Below are positions 51,932 through 61,561 of a DNA stretch of 64,000 bases, piece by piece. The stretch comes from Bradyrhizobiaceae bacterium PARB1 (GTDB lineage Bacteria; Pseudomonadota; Alphaproteobacteria; Rhizobiales; Xanthobacteraceae), in the NCBI GenBank assembly GCA_002256345.1, contig NKIY01000014.1, positions 93,947 to 157,946 of the forward strand, written 5' to 3'. The notes below the pieces were generated by a model. It was given only the letters and a program-made list of their open reading frames with translations. It made no database searches and was not told where the DNA came from. Position 1 is the first letter of the stretch, and each line of letters begins with the position of its first letter. The position numbers and the translations under genes were made by a program.

Positions 51932-52807
51932 TTAAGCAAAGGTCTGCGCGATATCGCCCCTCGCGTTGATAAGAGAGCTAATCGAGTCGAGCGTTTCGCT
52001 CTGGGAGGTTCTTCGCCCAATGGCAGCGAAAACTGTCCAGCTTGGCGCAAGGCCGTATTCGGCTCGGACGATGCCATAGCGGTCCGTAATTCCCATGTAT
52101 CCCCAAGGCTGCTGGAAATTGGACCCCGGAGCGGGTGGCGCAGGGATGGAGAATCCGGGCCGTACGCTCATCTTGTTTAGAGGCTGATCTCGCGTTTGAT
52201 CATGATAGCCGAGGTCCACTGACATTCGGAATCGCTCGCCGCGATAGTCCAGAGCGAGAGCGCACTGTCTGTCGAGCGGAGTGCCTCCGTTTCGATAGAC
52301 GCCGTTGAACCGCATGCCGAACTCTTTCGCGTCACCAAACCGCCGTCCGAAATCGATATGGGTGCCGAGCTGGCTTCTCGAGTCGTATGTCGCCGTCAGT
52401 TGTGTCACCGGCGTGTCGAGCGCGCGCTTGGGCACGGCGTTGATCGCCCCTCCCAGGCTTCCATGAAGGCTGGCGCCATTAAGCATGGCGCTTGGACCTT
52501 TGAGGGCTTCGATTCGTTCGAGGCTTTCAGGGGGAAAACCGGCGATCGGCGTCACACCCGCAAGTCCATTGAAAGTCAAATCCGAACTATTCACGAGAAA
52601 TCTGCGCATCGAAAATTCGAGATAGCCGGATCCCGCAGCCAGCGACCATCCAACGCGCGCGGATGCGTCGTTATTCAACACATCGGCGATGGTACGGGCC
52701 TGCTGGTCTGCGATGAGCTTGCTTGTGTATCGATTGCGGTCAGCACCGGGTCGAGCGCCTGATGCGCTTGCAATCACATTCAACGATCTCAGATCATAAC
52801 CAGACAA
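51932..52807 (-). pseudogene. TonB-dependent siderophore receptor fragment
   Basis: About 291 residues covering the plug domain and the first barrel strands of a FhuA/FpvA-type receptor: DLRSLNVIASASG, ADVLNNDASARVGW, RIEALKGPSAMLNGASLHGSLGGAIN and SVDLGYHDQT. The signal peptide and TonB box are missing (a stop lies directly before the TTG start), and about 400 C-terminal residues of barrel are missing after the TAA at 51932. It cannot form a channel and marks a recombination joint with the recombinase operon. Confidence 0.85.
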
Positions 52808-53188
52808 TCCTTACCGGCGCGAGATTTCTAACCCATACAAATCCTATACTTCTGATTCAACGAATCGCGCAACTGCGGCGGCGAGGCAGGCGGCTTCGCG
52901 GTAGCGGCTGGGTCCTATATTCGCCCTGCCTGATATTTGGACGAGCTTGGCGATACAGCTCGACGACGCAACCATCCAGTCAGCGATTGCCATTACAGGC
53001 GTTGCGAGGTGCAACTCGTTGCCATGATTGCGGCTTTTGCGGTTAAATCGCATTTCGGACGATAGCGATTGTAGGGTATCGCGCGACGAGCCGGATGATT
53101 GCGCCTTTCGGCTTGATCGCCGAGGTTGGATCGATATCGCCGCATGGCGCCACTGGCGGCGATGCTTCTTGCAAAAGTTCGGTTGTCT
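52808..53188. other. Degraded spacer before the catabolic cluster
   Basis: About 380 bases between the receptor fragment and the maleylacetate reductase stop. A minus-strand frame ending near 52844 (ELHLATPVMAIADWMVASSS and AACLAAAVARFVESEV) has a protein-like ring and faintly recalls the end of an IclR-type regulator, but it has no start or HTH. No intact gene was seen. Confidence 0.3.
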
Positions 53189-54259
53189 CTACATTGGCGA
53201 GTCGGGAACCGCGCCATTCCAGGCGCGTTCGATAAGGTCGCGGAGAGGAGCTGCCTCCAGCGGACGCGGATTCCAATATGGATTCGATAATACCCGTGCG
53301 ACTGTCGAATCGATGCCCTCTCGCGGCATTTTGAGGGTGGCCAGGGAGCGGGGAATTCCGTCCACTCTAGCAAATTCGAACAAGCGGTGCTGCGGCGAGG
53401 GATCACCGAGCGCGGCTTGAAGGCGCCCGTACGCTTCTGCCATTGCGATCTGGTTGTACGCAAGCGTGTGAGGAAGAAGAATCGCGTGAAGTTCGGCATG
53501 AGGTAAATCGAAGGCGCCGCCCAATTCGTGACAAAGCTTGTGGTGAAGCCCCATTCCTGCCGCATTGAGGCATATGCCGGCGAGCCAGGCTCCATAGAGC
53601 GCGTCCTGGCGGGCAACGAGATCGGACGGTGTTTCAACGATGTTCGGGATGGCTCTCGCCATTGCACTGATCGCGCGTTCGGCGATGTCGGAAATCAGCG
53701 GGCTTCCATTCTGGGCATACATCGCCTCGACTGCATGGGCGATCGCGTTCAAGCCCGACATTACCGAGACTGGAGTGGGCAAATCTCGGGTATTCGATAC
53801 ATCATACAGGACGGTCGCTGGTAGAATGGCCCGGTTGCGGTGCGTCTGTTTCTTGCCCTGGCTGGTTTCGCCGAGGATGGAGGTCATCTCCGAGCCCGAA
53901 TAGGTGGTGGGGATCGCAAGATGTGGCAGGCCCGTGCGTAGGCTCAATGCCTTGCCGAGACCGATCGATGAGCCGCCTCCGAATGAGACGAAACCATCCG
54001 CTCTAACGGATCGTGCATAACGAAGTGCATCTTCAGTCACATTGACAGGAGTGTGGACCTCCGCCCCATCGTACAGGCCGGCGATGGCGAAGGGCGAAGA
54101 ATCCGGAAACGAGGTCCATTTCGCGGCACCTCGGCGTGTCGTCACCAGAAGTGGGGCGCACACGCCGAGCGAAGCAGTCTCGGCCGCCAGCACGTCGAGG
54201 CCGACGACGCCAAAAACCACCCGTGGGATGGCGCTATCGAATGTAAATGACTGGAGCAT
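53189..54259 (-). CDS. Maleylacetate reductase
   Basis: A 356-residue iron-type alcohol dehydrogenase-family enzyme that reduces maleylacetate to 3-oxoadipate with NAD(P)H in the cytosol. The nucleotide-binding GGGSSIGLGKAL and the following LAIPTTYSGSEMTS are typical of maleylacetate reductases, as are HHKLCHELGGAFDLPHAELHAILLPH, with the active-site histidines, and the PRPLEAAPLRDLI end. It lies 13 bases after marR in the same operon. Maleylacetate arises from chlorocatechol, hydroxyquinol or 4-sulfocatechol routes; the neighbours point to the last. Confidence 0.9.
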   Translation of the reverse strand: MLQSFTFDSAIPRVVFGVVGLDVLAAETASLGVCAPLLVTTRRGAAKWTSFPDSSPFAIAGLYDGAEVHTPVNVTEDALRYARSVRADGFVSFGGGSSIGLGKALSLRTGLPHLAIPTTYSGSEMTSILGETSQGKKQTHRNRAILPATVLYDVSNTRDLPTPVSVMSGLNAIAHAVEAMYAQNGSPLISDIAERAISAMARAIPNIVETPSDLVARQDALYGAWLAGICLNAAGMGLHHKLCHELGGAFDLPHAELHAILLPHTLAYNQIAMAEAYGRLQAALGDPSPQHRLFEFARVDGIPRSLATLKMPREGIDSTVARVLSNPYWNPRPLEAAPLRDLIERAWNGAVPDSPM

Positions 54260-54272
54260 TTGGATATCCGTT

Positions 54273-54851
54273 TCAGTCTCGGGTTAAACCCGCAAATTTT
54301 CGCGGCCTCCGCGCCCTTAGCGCGCCGGTCGATGCGCGCGTACCAGTCCCAGTCCGAGAGGTGGCCGCCACGGGCTCGGCGATCGTCGGAGCTTCATCGG
54401 CCAACGCCGTCACGAGTTTGGTGAGAAGCCGTACAATCTCTTTTCGCTCCCTCTGGTCGAGAGCGGCAAGAAGGCGCTCGGAGACGTTGAGAGCCGCCGC
54501 GTTTGCAGGCTTGAGCAAATCCCGGCCGCGCGAGGTTAGCGCGACGATTCGTCGCCGGCCGTCTTTCGGGTCGAGCTTTCTCTGCAGTAAGCCGCGCGCT
54601 TCGAGACGGCCGACGACTTGCCCGACAGTCGCACGGTCGATGCCGAGCGCTTTGCCGAGGGTGATCTGATCGAGTGCGCCCCATCGTCCGAGCGCCAGCA
54701 GGTGGACATGCTGAGGCGGCGTGAGGCCAATCTTCGCGGTTTCTTGCTCGGCGAGACTCATCAGGATCTGGTTCGCGCGTCGTACCAGAAAGCCCGGTCG
54801 TTCATGAAGATCGGGCGGAGAGTGGCGGAGTTTGACAGGGGCTTTGCTCAT
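54273..54851 (-). CDS. MarR-family regulator of the aromatic cluster
   Basis: A 192-residue MarR-type repressor. The winged helix reads GLTPPQHVHLLALGRWGALDQITLGKALGIDRATVGQVVGRLEARGLLQRKLDPKDGRRR. The C-terminal 40 residues are rich in Arg, Ala and Thr and are longer than usual. I chose ATG 54851 because homology begins there; the open frame runs on to 55313 through the divergent hydrolase gene. It is cotranscribed with maleylacetate reductase and divergent from the catabolic operon across a 12-base palindrome. The inducer is probably an aromatic sulfonate or acid. Confidence 0.9.
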   Translation of the reverse strand: MSKAPVKLRHSPPDLHERPGFLVRRANQILMSLAEQETAKIGLTPPQHVHLLALGRWGALDQITLGKALGIDRATVGQVVGRLEARGLLQRKLDPKDGRRRIVALTSRGRDLLKPANAAALNVSERLLAALDQRERKEIVRLLTKLVTALADEAPTIAEPVAATSRTGTGTRASTGALRARRPRKFAGLTRD

Positions 54852-54871
54852 GGCTTGCCATCTTATATCAT

Positions 54872-54883
54872 AGTATGCATACT
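54872..54883. promoter_or_regulatory. MarR-type palindrome in the divergent catabolic promoter
   Basis: AGTATGCATACT is a perfect 12-base palindrome in an AT-rich 66-base gap, 20 bases before marR and 34 bases before the hydrolase start. It fits a site where the MarR protein represses both directions. Confidence 0.6.
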
Positions 54884-54917
54884 TACAAACAACGCTTGGG
54901 AGAGAGATGCTGATCTG

Positions 54918-55832
54918 ATGGACACCGAAGTTGTAATAAGGGACTGTCTCGGACCTCCGGCGAGGGTATCTCGCCCGACGTGGTCGTTGCCCGCAGGCAG
55001 CTGGGATACTCATTTCCACGTTCTCGGGCCGCAGAATAGGTTTCCCTTTGCCGCGAACCGTAAATACACCCCACCTGACGCCTCGTTCGAGGCCTGCCGC
55101 AGTTTTCATCAGGCCTTGGGCATCGAGCGTGGCTTCGTCGTGCACGCCAATACGCACGGGTTCGACAACACCGTCGATCTCGACGCGACCGCGCGTTCGG
55201 AGGGCCAATATCTCGCCGTGGTCCGGCTTGACGGTACGGCGACCCCGGAAAGCTGTCGCGCTCTGCATCGCGCAGGAGCGCGTGGGGTGCGCTTTGCCTT
55301 CAATCCTCAACATGGAGGGACGCTAGACCGCGCAGTGTTCGATCATGTTCTTCATTGCATTGGCGATCTAGGATGGTTCGTTGAACTGCATTTCGCCGGA
55401 TCCGCGTTGCCTGAACTGGAATCATGGATTGCGTCGATCCCCATTCCCGTTGTCATCGATCATTTCGGCCGCATCGACCCGCGGCATGGACTCTATGATC
55501 CTTCCTTTGAAGTGTTGGTTTCGCTCGCCGGGCGTGACAACATCTGGGTCAAGATCAGCGGCGCGGACCGAATTTCCCATCAAGGCCAGCCCTATACCGA
55601 TGTCGTGCCGTTCGCGCACCGGCTCGTGGCGGTGGCGCCGGAGCGCCTTCTTTGGGGAAGCGATTGGCCCCACACGGGGTACTTCGACGCCGGCCGGTTC
55701 CCCGACGCGGGAAAGCTTCTCGACGCGTTCGCGGCTTTCGTCCCGGAAGAGCGGGTAAGGACGGCGATCCTCGTTGACAACCCTCTGAGACTGCTCGGAG
55801 AGGCTACGATCCCGCCTCTCTGCCTCGACTAG
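54918..55832 (+). CDS. LigI-like lactone hydrolase, candidate 4-sulfomuconolactone hydrolase
   Basis: A 304-residue amidohydrolase-2 TIM-barrel protein of the 2-pyrone-4,6-dicarboxylate lactonase (LigI) type. Metal or active-site motifs are WDTHFHVLGP near residue 30, VVHANTHGFDN, VIDHFGRIDP and LLWGSDWPHTG. In the known 4-sulfocatechol pathway a hydrolase of this family opens 4-sulfomuconolactone to maleylacetate and sulfite. It is the first gene of the plus-strand operon. No lig pathway genes (ligAB, ligC, ligJ, ligK) accompany it, which argues against the LigI reaction. The start ATG 54918 lacks a strong ribosome site. Confidence 0.82.
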   Translation: MDTEVVIRDCLGPPARVSRPTWSLPAGSWDTHFHVLGPQNRFPFAANRKYTPPDASFEACRSFHQALGIERGFVVHANTHGFDNTVDLDATARSEGQYLAVVRLDGTATPESCRALHRAGARGVRFAFNPQHGGTLDRAVFDHVLHCIGDLGWFVELHFAGSALPELESWIASIPIPVVIDHFGRIDPRHGLYDPSFEVLVSLAGRDNIWVKISGADRISHQGQPYTDVVPFAHRLVAVAPERLLWGSDWPHTGYFDAGRFPDAGKLLDAFAAFVPEERVRTAILVDNPLRLLGEATIPPLCLD

Positions 55833-55851
55833 TTGCATTATGGAGGGCGCC

Positions 55852-56403
55852 ATGCACGACCCCGGCATCGATATCGGGACCTGCCCGAGTGAAGAGTTCG
55901 GACCTATCGGCAAGATGTTAATGGTTGCCAGCAAATGGCTCGCGATCGCGGGCGGGATCGTACTCGTCGCGCTTGTCGTGATGTCGGTGGTCTCGATCGT
56001 TGGTCGCAAGCTCTGGTCAGCTCCGGTGCCCGGCGACGTCGAAGTTTTGCAGCTCAGTGCGGCCTCCTCTGTGTCGACCTTTTTTGCTTGGTGCCATCTT
56101 ACTCGCGGCGACGTCAAGGTCGACTTCTTTACCAATTCGCTGCCTCGCTGGGCCATTGATATGCTTGACGGCGTCGGATCGTTATTGCTGGCGGGAATGG
56201 CGCTGTTACTTGGATGGCGCGCCACTGTCGGGGCTTTGTCGGTGCGGCTCTATGGCGAGACTTCGACCATTCTTGCCTGGCCGGTCTGGATTCCCCAGAT
56301 CCTGATGGTACCGGGCTTCGTTTTGCTCGCCGCCTCCGGATTTTATATGGCCGCATTATCACTCCGCAACGCGTACGGCTCTTTGGACAGGAGCGTACGA
56401 TGA
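55852..56403 (+). CDS. dctQ: TRAP transporter small permease DctQ
   Basis: A 183-residue membrane protein with four helices, the small subunit of a TRAP transporter. The family segment reads SVVSIVGRKLWSAPVPGDVEVLQ, with VDFFTNSLP in the loop. I chose ATG 55852, five bases behind a GGAGG site; the frame opens at 55840. It overlaps dctM as ATGA. The ligand of the system is probably an aromatic acid or sulfonate fed to the enzymes encoded downstream. Confidence 0.92.
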   Translation: MHDPGIDIGTCPSEEFGPIGKMLMVASKWLAIAGGIVLVALVVMSVVSIVGRKLWSAPVPGDVEVLQLSAASSVSTFFAWCHLTRGDVKVDFFTNSLPRWAIDMLDGVGSLLLAGMALLLGWRATVGALSVRLYGETSTILAWPVWIPQILMVPGFVLLAASGFYMAALSLRNAYGSLDRSVR

Positions 56404-57728
56404 GCGGGACGCAAACCGCCTTTCTCGTTTTCGGCGGATTGATGCTTCTCCTCGCGCTCCGCGTGCCGATCGGAGTAGCAATGTTCGTCGCCGGTGCGGC
56501 GGGATATCTTCTGCTCACCGACGGCAGCATCGCAACCTTCCTCGTCAATCTGAACTACCTGCCGTTCGCACGGCTCTCGAACTATGACCTTGCGGTTATC
56601 CCGTTGTTTCTTCTCATGGGGCAATTCGCGACTCATGGCGGACTGAGCCGGCTTTTATTCGGATTCGTCAGGGCATTTCTCGGCCACCGGCGCGGCGGCA
56701 TGGCGATGGCGGCCGTGGGCGCCTGTGCGGGCTTCGGTGCGATCTGCGGTTCTTCGCTCGCCACGGCGGCAACGATGGGGCAAGTGGCTCTACCCGAACT
56801 GCGCCGATACGGCTATTCGGGAAGCTTGGCGACCGGAGCGCTGGCGGCCGGAGGCACGCTCGGCATCATGATCCCGCCCTCCGTTCCGTTGATCATCTAC
56901 GCGGTCTTGACGCAGGAATCGATCGGCAAGCTCTTCATGGCGGCGGCCGTCCCAGGATTGCTTGCGATGTTCGGCTACATGCTGGTCATCCGCATCATCG
57001 TAGCTTTCGATCCTGCCGCGGGGCCTGCGGGCCCACGTGCCTCCAATTCCGAGCGCATTCAAGCCCTTCTGCAAGTCTCTCCCGTTCTTTTTGTCTTCCT
57101 GGTGGTGGTTGTGGGCATCTATGGCGGCTGGGCGACGCCAACGGAAGCGGCCGCGCTGGGCGCGGCGGCATGCGGCTTCTTGGCGGTCACGACGGGCGGA
57201 ATGCGACTACCGGGCCTGAAGGCAAGCGTACTCGGCACTGCGCAAACCACCGCGATGATCTATCTGGTGCTGCTCGGCGCCGACATGATGAACCATACTC
57301 TCGCTCTTTCCCAATTGCCGGTTACGCTGGCGGAATGGGCGAAAGGCAGCGGCATGCCGCCACTCACTATCATGCTCATAATTCTGTTGATCTATATCTT
57401 TCTTGGATCGGTGATGGACTCGCTCGCGATGATCCTGCTGACCATTCCGATCTTTTATCCGATGGTTATGGGTCTCGACTTCTTTAGCCTGTCGCCCGAC
57501 GAGAAGTCGATCTGGTTCGGCATCCTGGCCCTTATGGTGGTCGAGATCGGTCTGGTTCATCCGCCTATCGGCATGAACGTCTACATCATCAACCGTCTCG
57601 CCAAGGACGTTCCCCTCACCCAGACCTTCAAGGGCGTAATGCCTTTCCTGCTGTCGGACGCCATACGCCTCATCCTGCTGGTATTTATACCGGGCATATC
57701 GTTGTTTCTGGTGCGTGCATTTCATTAG
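56400..57728 (+). CDS. dctM: TRAP transporter large permease DctM
   Basis: A 442-residue permease with about twelve helices that couples Na+ entry to solute uptake. Family marks are RVPIGVAMFVAGAAGYLL, the SLATAATMGQVALPELRRYGYSGSLATGALAAGGTLGIMIPPSVPLIIYA stretch and the C-terminal LVHPPIGMNVYIIN. The start is ATG 56400, overlapping the dctQ stop as ATGA; the open frame begins earlier at 56214. It is followed 40 bases later by the binding-protein gene. Confidence 0.94.
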   Translation: MSGTQTAFLVFGGLMLLLALRVPIGVAMFVAGAAGYLLLTDGSIATFLVNLNYLPFARLSNYDLAVIPLFLLMGQFATHGGLSRLLFGFVRAFLGHRRGGMAMAAVGACAGFGAICGSSLATAATMGQVALPELRRYGYSGSLATGALAAGGTLGIMIPPSVPLIIYAVLTQESIGKLFMAAAVPGLLAMFGYMLVIRIIVAFDPAAGPAGPRASNSERIQALLQVSPVLFVFLVVVVGIYGGWATPTEAAALGAAACGFLAVTTGGMRLPGLKASVLGTAQTTAMIYLVLLGADMMNHTLALSQLPVTLAEWAKGSGMPPLTIMLIILLIYIFLGSVMDSLAMILLTIPIFYPMVMGLDFFSLSPDEKSIWFGILALMVVEIGLVHPPIGMNVYIINRLAKDVPLTQTFKGVMPFLLSDAIRLILLVFIPGISLFLVRAFH

Positions 57729-57768
57729 TGATCTCTACTGAACAAGTCACCGAGGAGGAGAAGCGATC

Positions 57769-58809
57769 ATGATCAAGACAAGACTACGAGCTCTCGGATT
57801 TGCAAGCATCTTTGCTGTCGTTGCCGTTCAGTCCGCGAGCGCCCAGACGACGACGCTCAAGGTTCATCATTTCCTGCCGGCAACCTCGAACGCCCATACG
57901 AACTTGATCAAGCCATGGTGCGATAAGATCAACAAGGACTCGAACGGGCGGTTGCAGTGCCAGATCTATCCAGCCATGCAACTTGGCGGGACGCCTGCCC
58001 AGTTGTTTGATCAGGCGCGCGATGGCGCCGTCGACATCGTGTGGACCGTCCTCAGCTATCAGGCGGGACGTTTCACGAAGTCGGAGGTATTTGAACTTCC
58101 GTTCCTCATCCGCTCCGCCGAGGAAGGCAGCCGCGCTTTGTGGGCCTACATGGAGAAGAATTCGAAGGATGAATTGAGAGGCGTTCACCCGATCTTCATG
58201 CATGTACACGATGGCGCGGTGCTCCACTCCACTTCCAAGTCGGTAGCGACGCTGGAGGATCTTAAGGGACTCAAGATCCGTGCCGCCAATCGCGTCAATG
58301 CGGTGATGTTGACAGCGCTTGGCGCAACTCCCGTGCAGATGCCGCTGCCGCAGGTACCTGAATCGATGACCAAGGGCGTCGTCGATGGCGCTATGGTGCC
58401 TTGGGAGGGCGTGCCGGCGGTGAAATTTCAGGAAATTGCCAAATTCTCTTTGGAGACGCCGGCGGACGCGGGAAAGTTCTCGAACTCCATTTTTGCCTTC
58501 GTCATGAACGAGAACAAATACAAGTCCCTCCCAGCCGACCTGCAGAAGGTCATCGATGAAAATGGAGGGATCGAGATGTCCGGGCAGGCCGGGCGGCGAG
58601 CCTTCGACGACGTCGTCGAGCCTTTCAGAAAGCAGGCCATCGAGAACGGCGATAAGGTGACCTCCCTGTCGCAGGATGAATTAAAGCGCTGGCAGGCGGC
58701 AAGCGAGAAGGTTTACGACGCTTGGTTCGCCGAGATTGCAAAAAAGGGTGGCGACGGAAAACGCCTGCTTCAAGATGCCCGTGAATTGCTTGAGAAGAAC
58801 CGGCGGTAG
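57769..58809 (+). CDS. dctP: TRAP transporter substrate-binding protein DctP
   Basis: A 346-residue periplasmic binding protein with a signal peptide (residues 1-25, ends ASA). DctP-fold marks are VHHFLPATSNAHTNLIKPWCDKIN, GAVDIVWTVLSYQAGRF, LKGLKIRAANRVNAVMLTALGATPVQMP with the conserved ligand Arg, and GVVDGAMVPWEGV. The Arg binds a carboxylate in most TRAP ligands and could equally bind a sulfonate. A GGAGGAGAAG ribosome site precedes the ATG. A 50-base gap leads to the dioxygenase genes. Confidence 0.93.
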   Translation: MIKTRLRALGFASIFAVVAVQSASAQTTTLKVHHFLPATSNAHTNLIKPWCDKINKDSNGRLQCQIYPAMQLGGTPAQLFDQARDGAVDIVWTVLSYQAGRFTKSEVFELPFLIRSAEEGSRALWAYMEKNSKDELRGVHPIFMHVHDGAVLHSTSKSVATLEDLKGLKIRAANRVNAVMLTALGATPVQMPLPQVPESMTKGVVDGAMVPWEGVPAVKFQEIAKFSLETPADAGKFSNSIFAFVMNENKYKSLPADLQKVIDENGGIEMSGQAGRRAFDDVVEPFRKQAIENGDKVTSLSQDELKRWQAASEKVYDAWFAEIAKKGGDGKRLLQDARELLEKNRR

Positions 58810-58826
58810 CGCTCGGCATTAATTGA

Positions 58827-60211
<1,385 letters not shown>

Positions 60212-60284
60212 CCGGTTTCAAAATCCCCACCCCACTTATCGCCTTCGCAATGATGGCTCGACTCCAAGACCTGAGGAACGGCTC

Positions 60285-61475
60285 ATGCCCGTGAAAATAC
60301 GAACACAAGTTGGAATAATTGGCGCGGGGCCTGCCGGGCTCTTGCTGGCATATATGTTGAGAAGGGCGGGGATCGATTCGGTCATTCTCGAAAAGCGGAG
60401 CCGTTCCTACATTCTGGGTCGCGTTCGCGCCGGCGTTATGGAGCAGGCGACCCGCGATCTTCTGATCGAGCTGGGACTTGGTGATCGGCTTTGTCGCGAC
60501 GGTCTGCTGCACAAGGGATTCGAGATTCGCTTCGCCAACGAACGGCGACGCATCGACCTTTCAGAACTGACGGGCGGAAAGGTTATTACGGTCTACGGAC
60601 AGCAGGAAGTCGTCAAGGATCTTCTTGCCGCGCTCGAACAGGAGAACTATCCGCTGCACTTCGAGATCGACGATGTTCACCTTGAAGGCATAGACGAGGG
60701 AGCGCCATGCATACGCGGCCGCGGCGCCGAAGGACCGATCGAGATTAGTTGCGATTTTATTGCCGGCTGCGATGGCTTCTACGGAGTGTCGAGGCCCTCC
60801 ATTCCCGACGGCGTCCTGTCGGTGCTATCTCGTGAATATCCCTTTGCCTGGCTGAGCATACTGGCCGAGGCGCCATCGGCATCGCACGAATTGATCTATG
60901 CGCATCACCAGCGCGGTGGCGCTATCTACTCGATGCGAAACAAGCGACTGAGTCGGCACAATCTTCAGTGTGATCCGGACGGAGCGGCGAAAAGCTGGCC
61001 CGCGGATAAGATATGGGACGAACTCGAAGTCCGGTTGAATGCCGATAACAGCGAGCGGCTTCCCCGCGGCCCGATCCTCGATCGTGTGATCACGCGGATG
61101 CGCAGCTTCGTTGTGGAGCCCATGCAGTACGGGTCATTGTTCCTCGCCGGAGATGCTGCCCATATTGTGCCCCCGACTGGAGCAAAGGGTATGAATCTGG
61201 CCGTCGCCGATATCAAATGCCTGGCAGCCGGTTTCATCGAGCACTATCGTGCCGGCCGGCGAGACAAACTGAACGCATATTCCACAATTTGTCTTGCGCG
61301 CATCTGGCGGGTTCAGCGGTTTAGCTGGTGGATGACCTCTATGTTCCATCGCTTCCCGGATCAGGACACGTTCACAGCTCATATGCAGATCGCCGAACTT
61401 GATCACGCGACGGGCTCGCAAGCCGCCGCGGCTTCGCTGGCCGAGAATTATGTCGGTTTGCCCCACAGCTGTTGA
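60285..61475 (+). CDS. pobA: PobA-like FAD aromatic hydroxylase, altered substrate site
   Basis: A 396-residue class A flavin monooxygenase of the 4-hydroxybenzoate 3-hydroxylase family. FAD motifs are GAGPAGLLLAYML near residue 14 and GDAAHIVPPTGAKGMNLAVAD near 286. Aligned by eye to the Pseudomonas enzyme, Tyr201, Ser212, Arg214 and Tyr385 positions are kept (ELIYAHHQRGG, IYSMR, ENYVGLP), but the Tyr222 position, which binds the substrate carboxylate, is Asn. A 4-hydroxybenzenesulfonate hydroxylase making 4-sulfocatechol is my inference. Start ATG 60285; the frame opens at 60201 inside pcaG. Confidence 0.88.
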   Translation: MPVKIRTQVGIIGAGPAGLLLAYMLRRAGIDSVILEKRSRSYILGRVRAGVMEQATRDLLIELGLGDRLCRDGLLHKGFEIRFANERRRIDLSELTGGKVITVYGQQEVVKDLLAALEQENYPLHFEIDDVHLEGIDEGAPCIRGRGAEGPIEISCDFIAGCDGFYGVSRPSIPDGVLSVLSREYPFAWLSILAEAPSASHELIYAHHQRGGAIYSMRNKRLSRHNLQCDPDGAAKSWPADKIWDELEVRLNADNSERLPRGPILDRVITRMRSFVVEPMQYGSLFLAGDAAHIVPPTGAKGMNLAVADIKCLAAGFIEHYRAGRRDKLNAYSTICLARIWRVQRFSWWMTSMFHRFPDQDTFTAHMQIAELDHATGSQAAAASLAENYVGLPHSC

Positions 61476-61561
61476 GGGCCTGTCGCAGGCAGGCCTTTGT
61501 CCAGACCGGCATTTGAAGGTACATCAATTAGGCGCGGCAGCCTGTACATTCGAGTCGAGGT

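Noticed and set aside
52993..53667. 224-codon minus-strand frame overlapping maleylacetate reductase
   Set aside because: It overlaps in another frame a gene with complete active-site motifs and has no recognisable content.
54618..54917. 100-codon extension of the LigI-like hydrolase
   Set aside because: It lies antisense within marR and across the operator; the hydrolase fold begins after ATG 54918.
54852..55313. N-terminal extension of the MarR gene by 154 codons
   Set aside because: It runs antisense through the hydrolase start and has no homologous character; MarR homology begins at 54851.
61478..61500. Possible terminator between pobA and pcaB
   Set aside because: Only a five-base stem (GCCTG/CAGGC) with a three-base loop and a short T-run; too weak to annotate.
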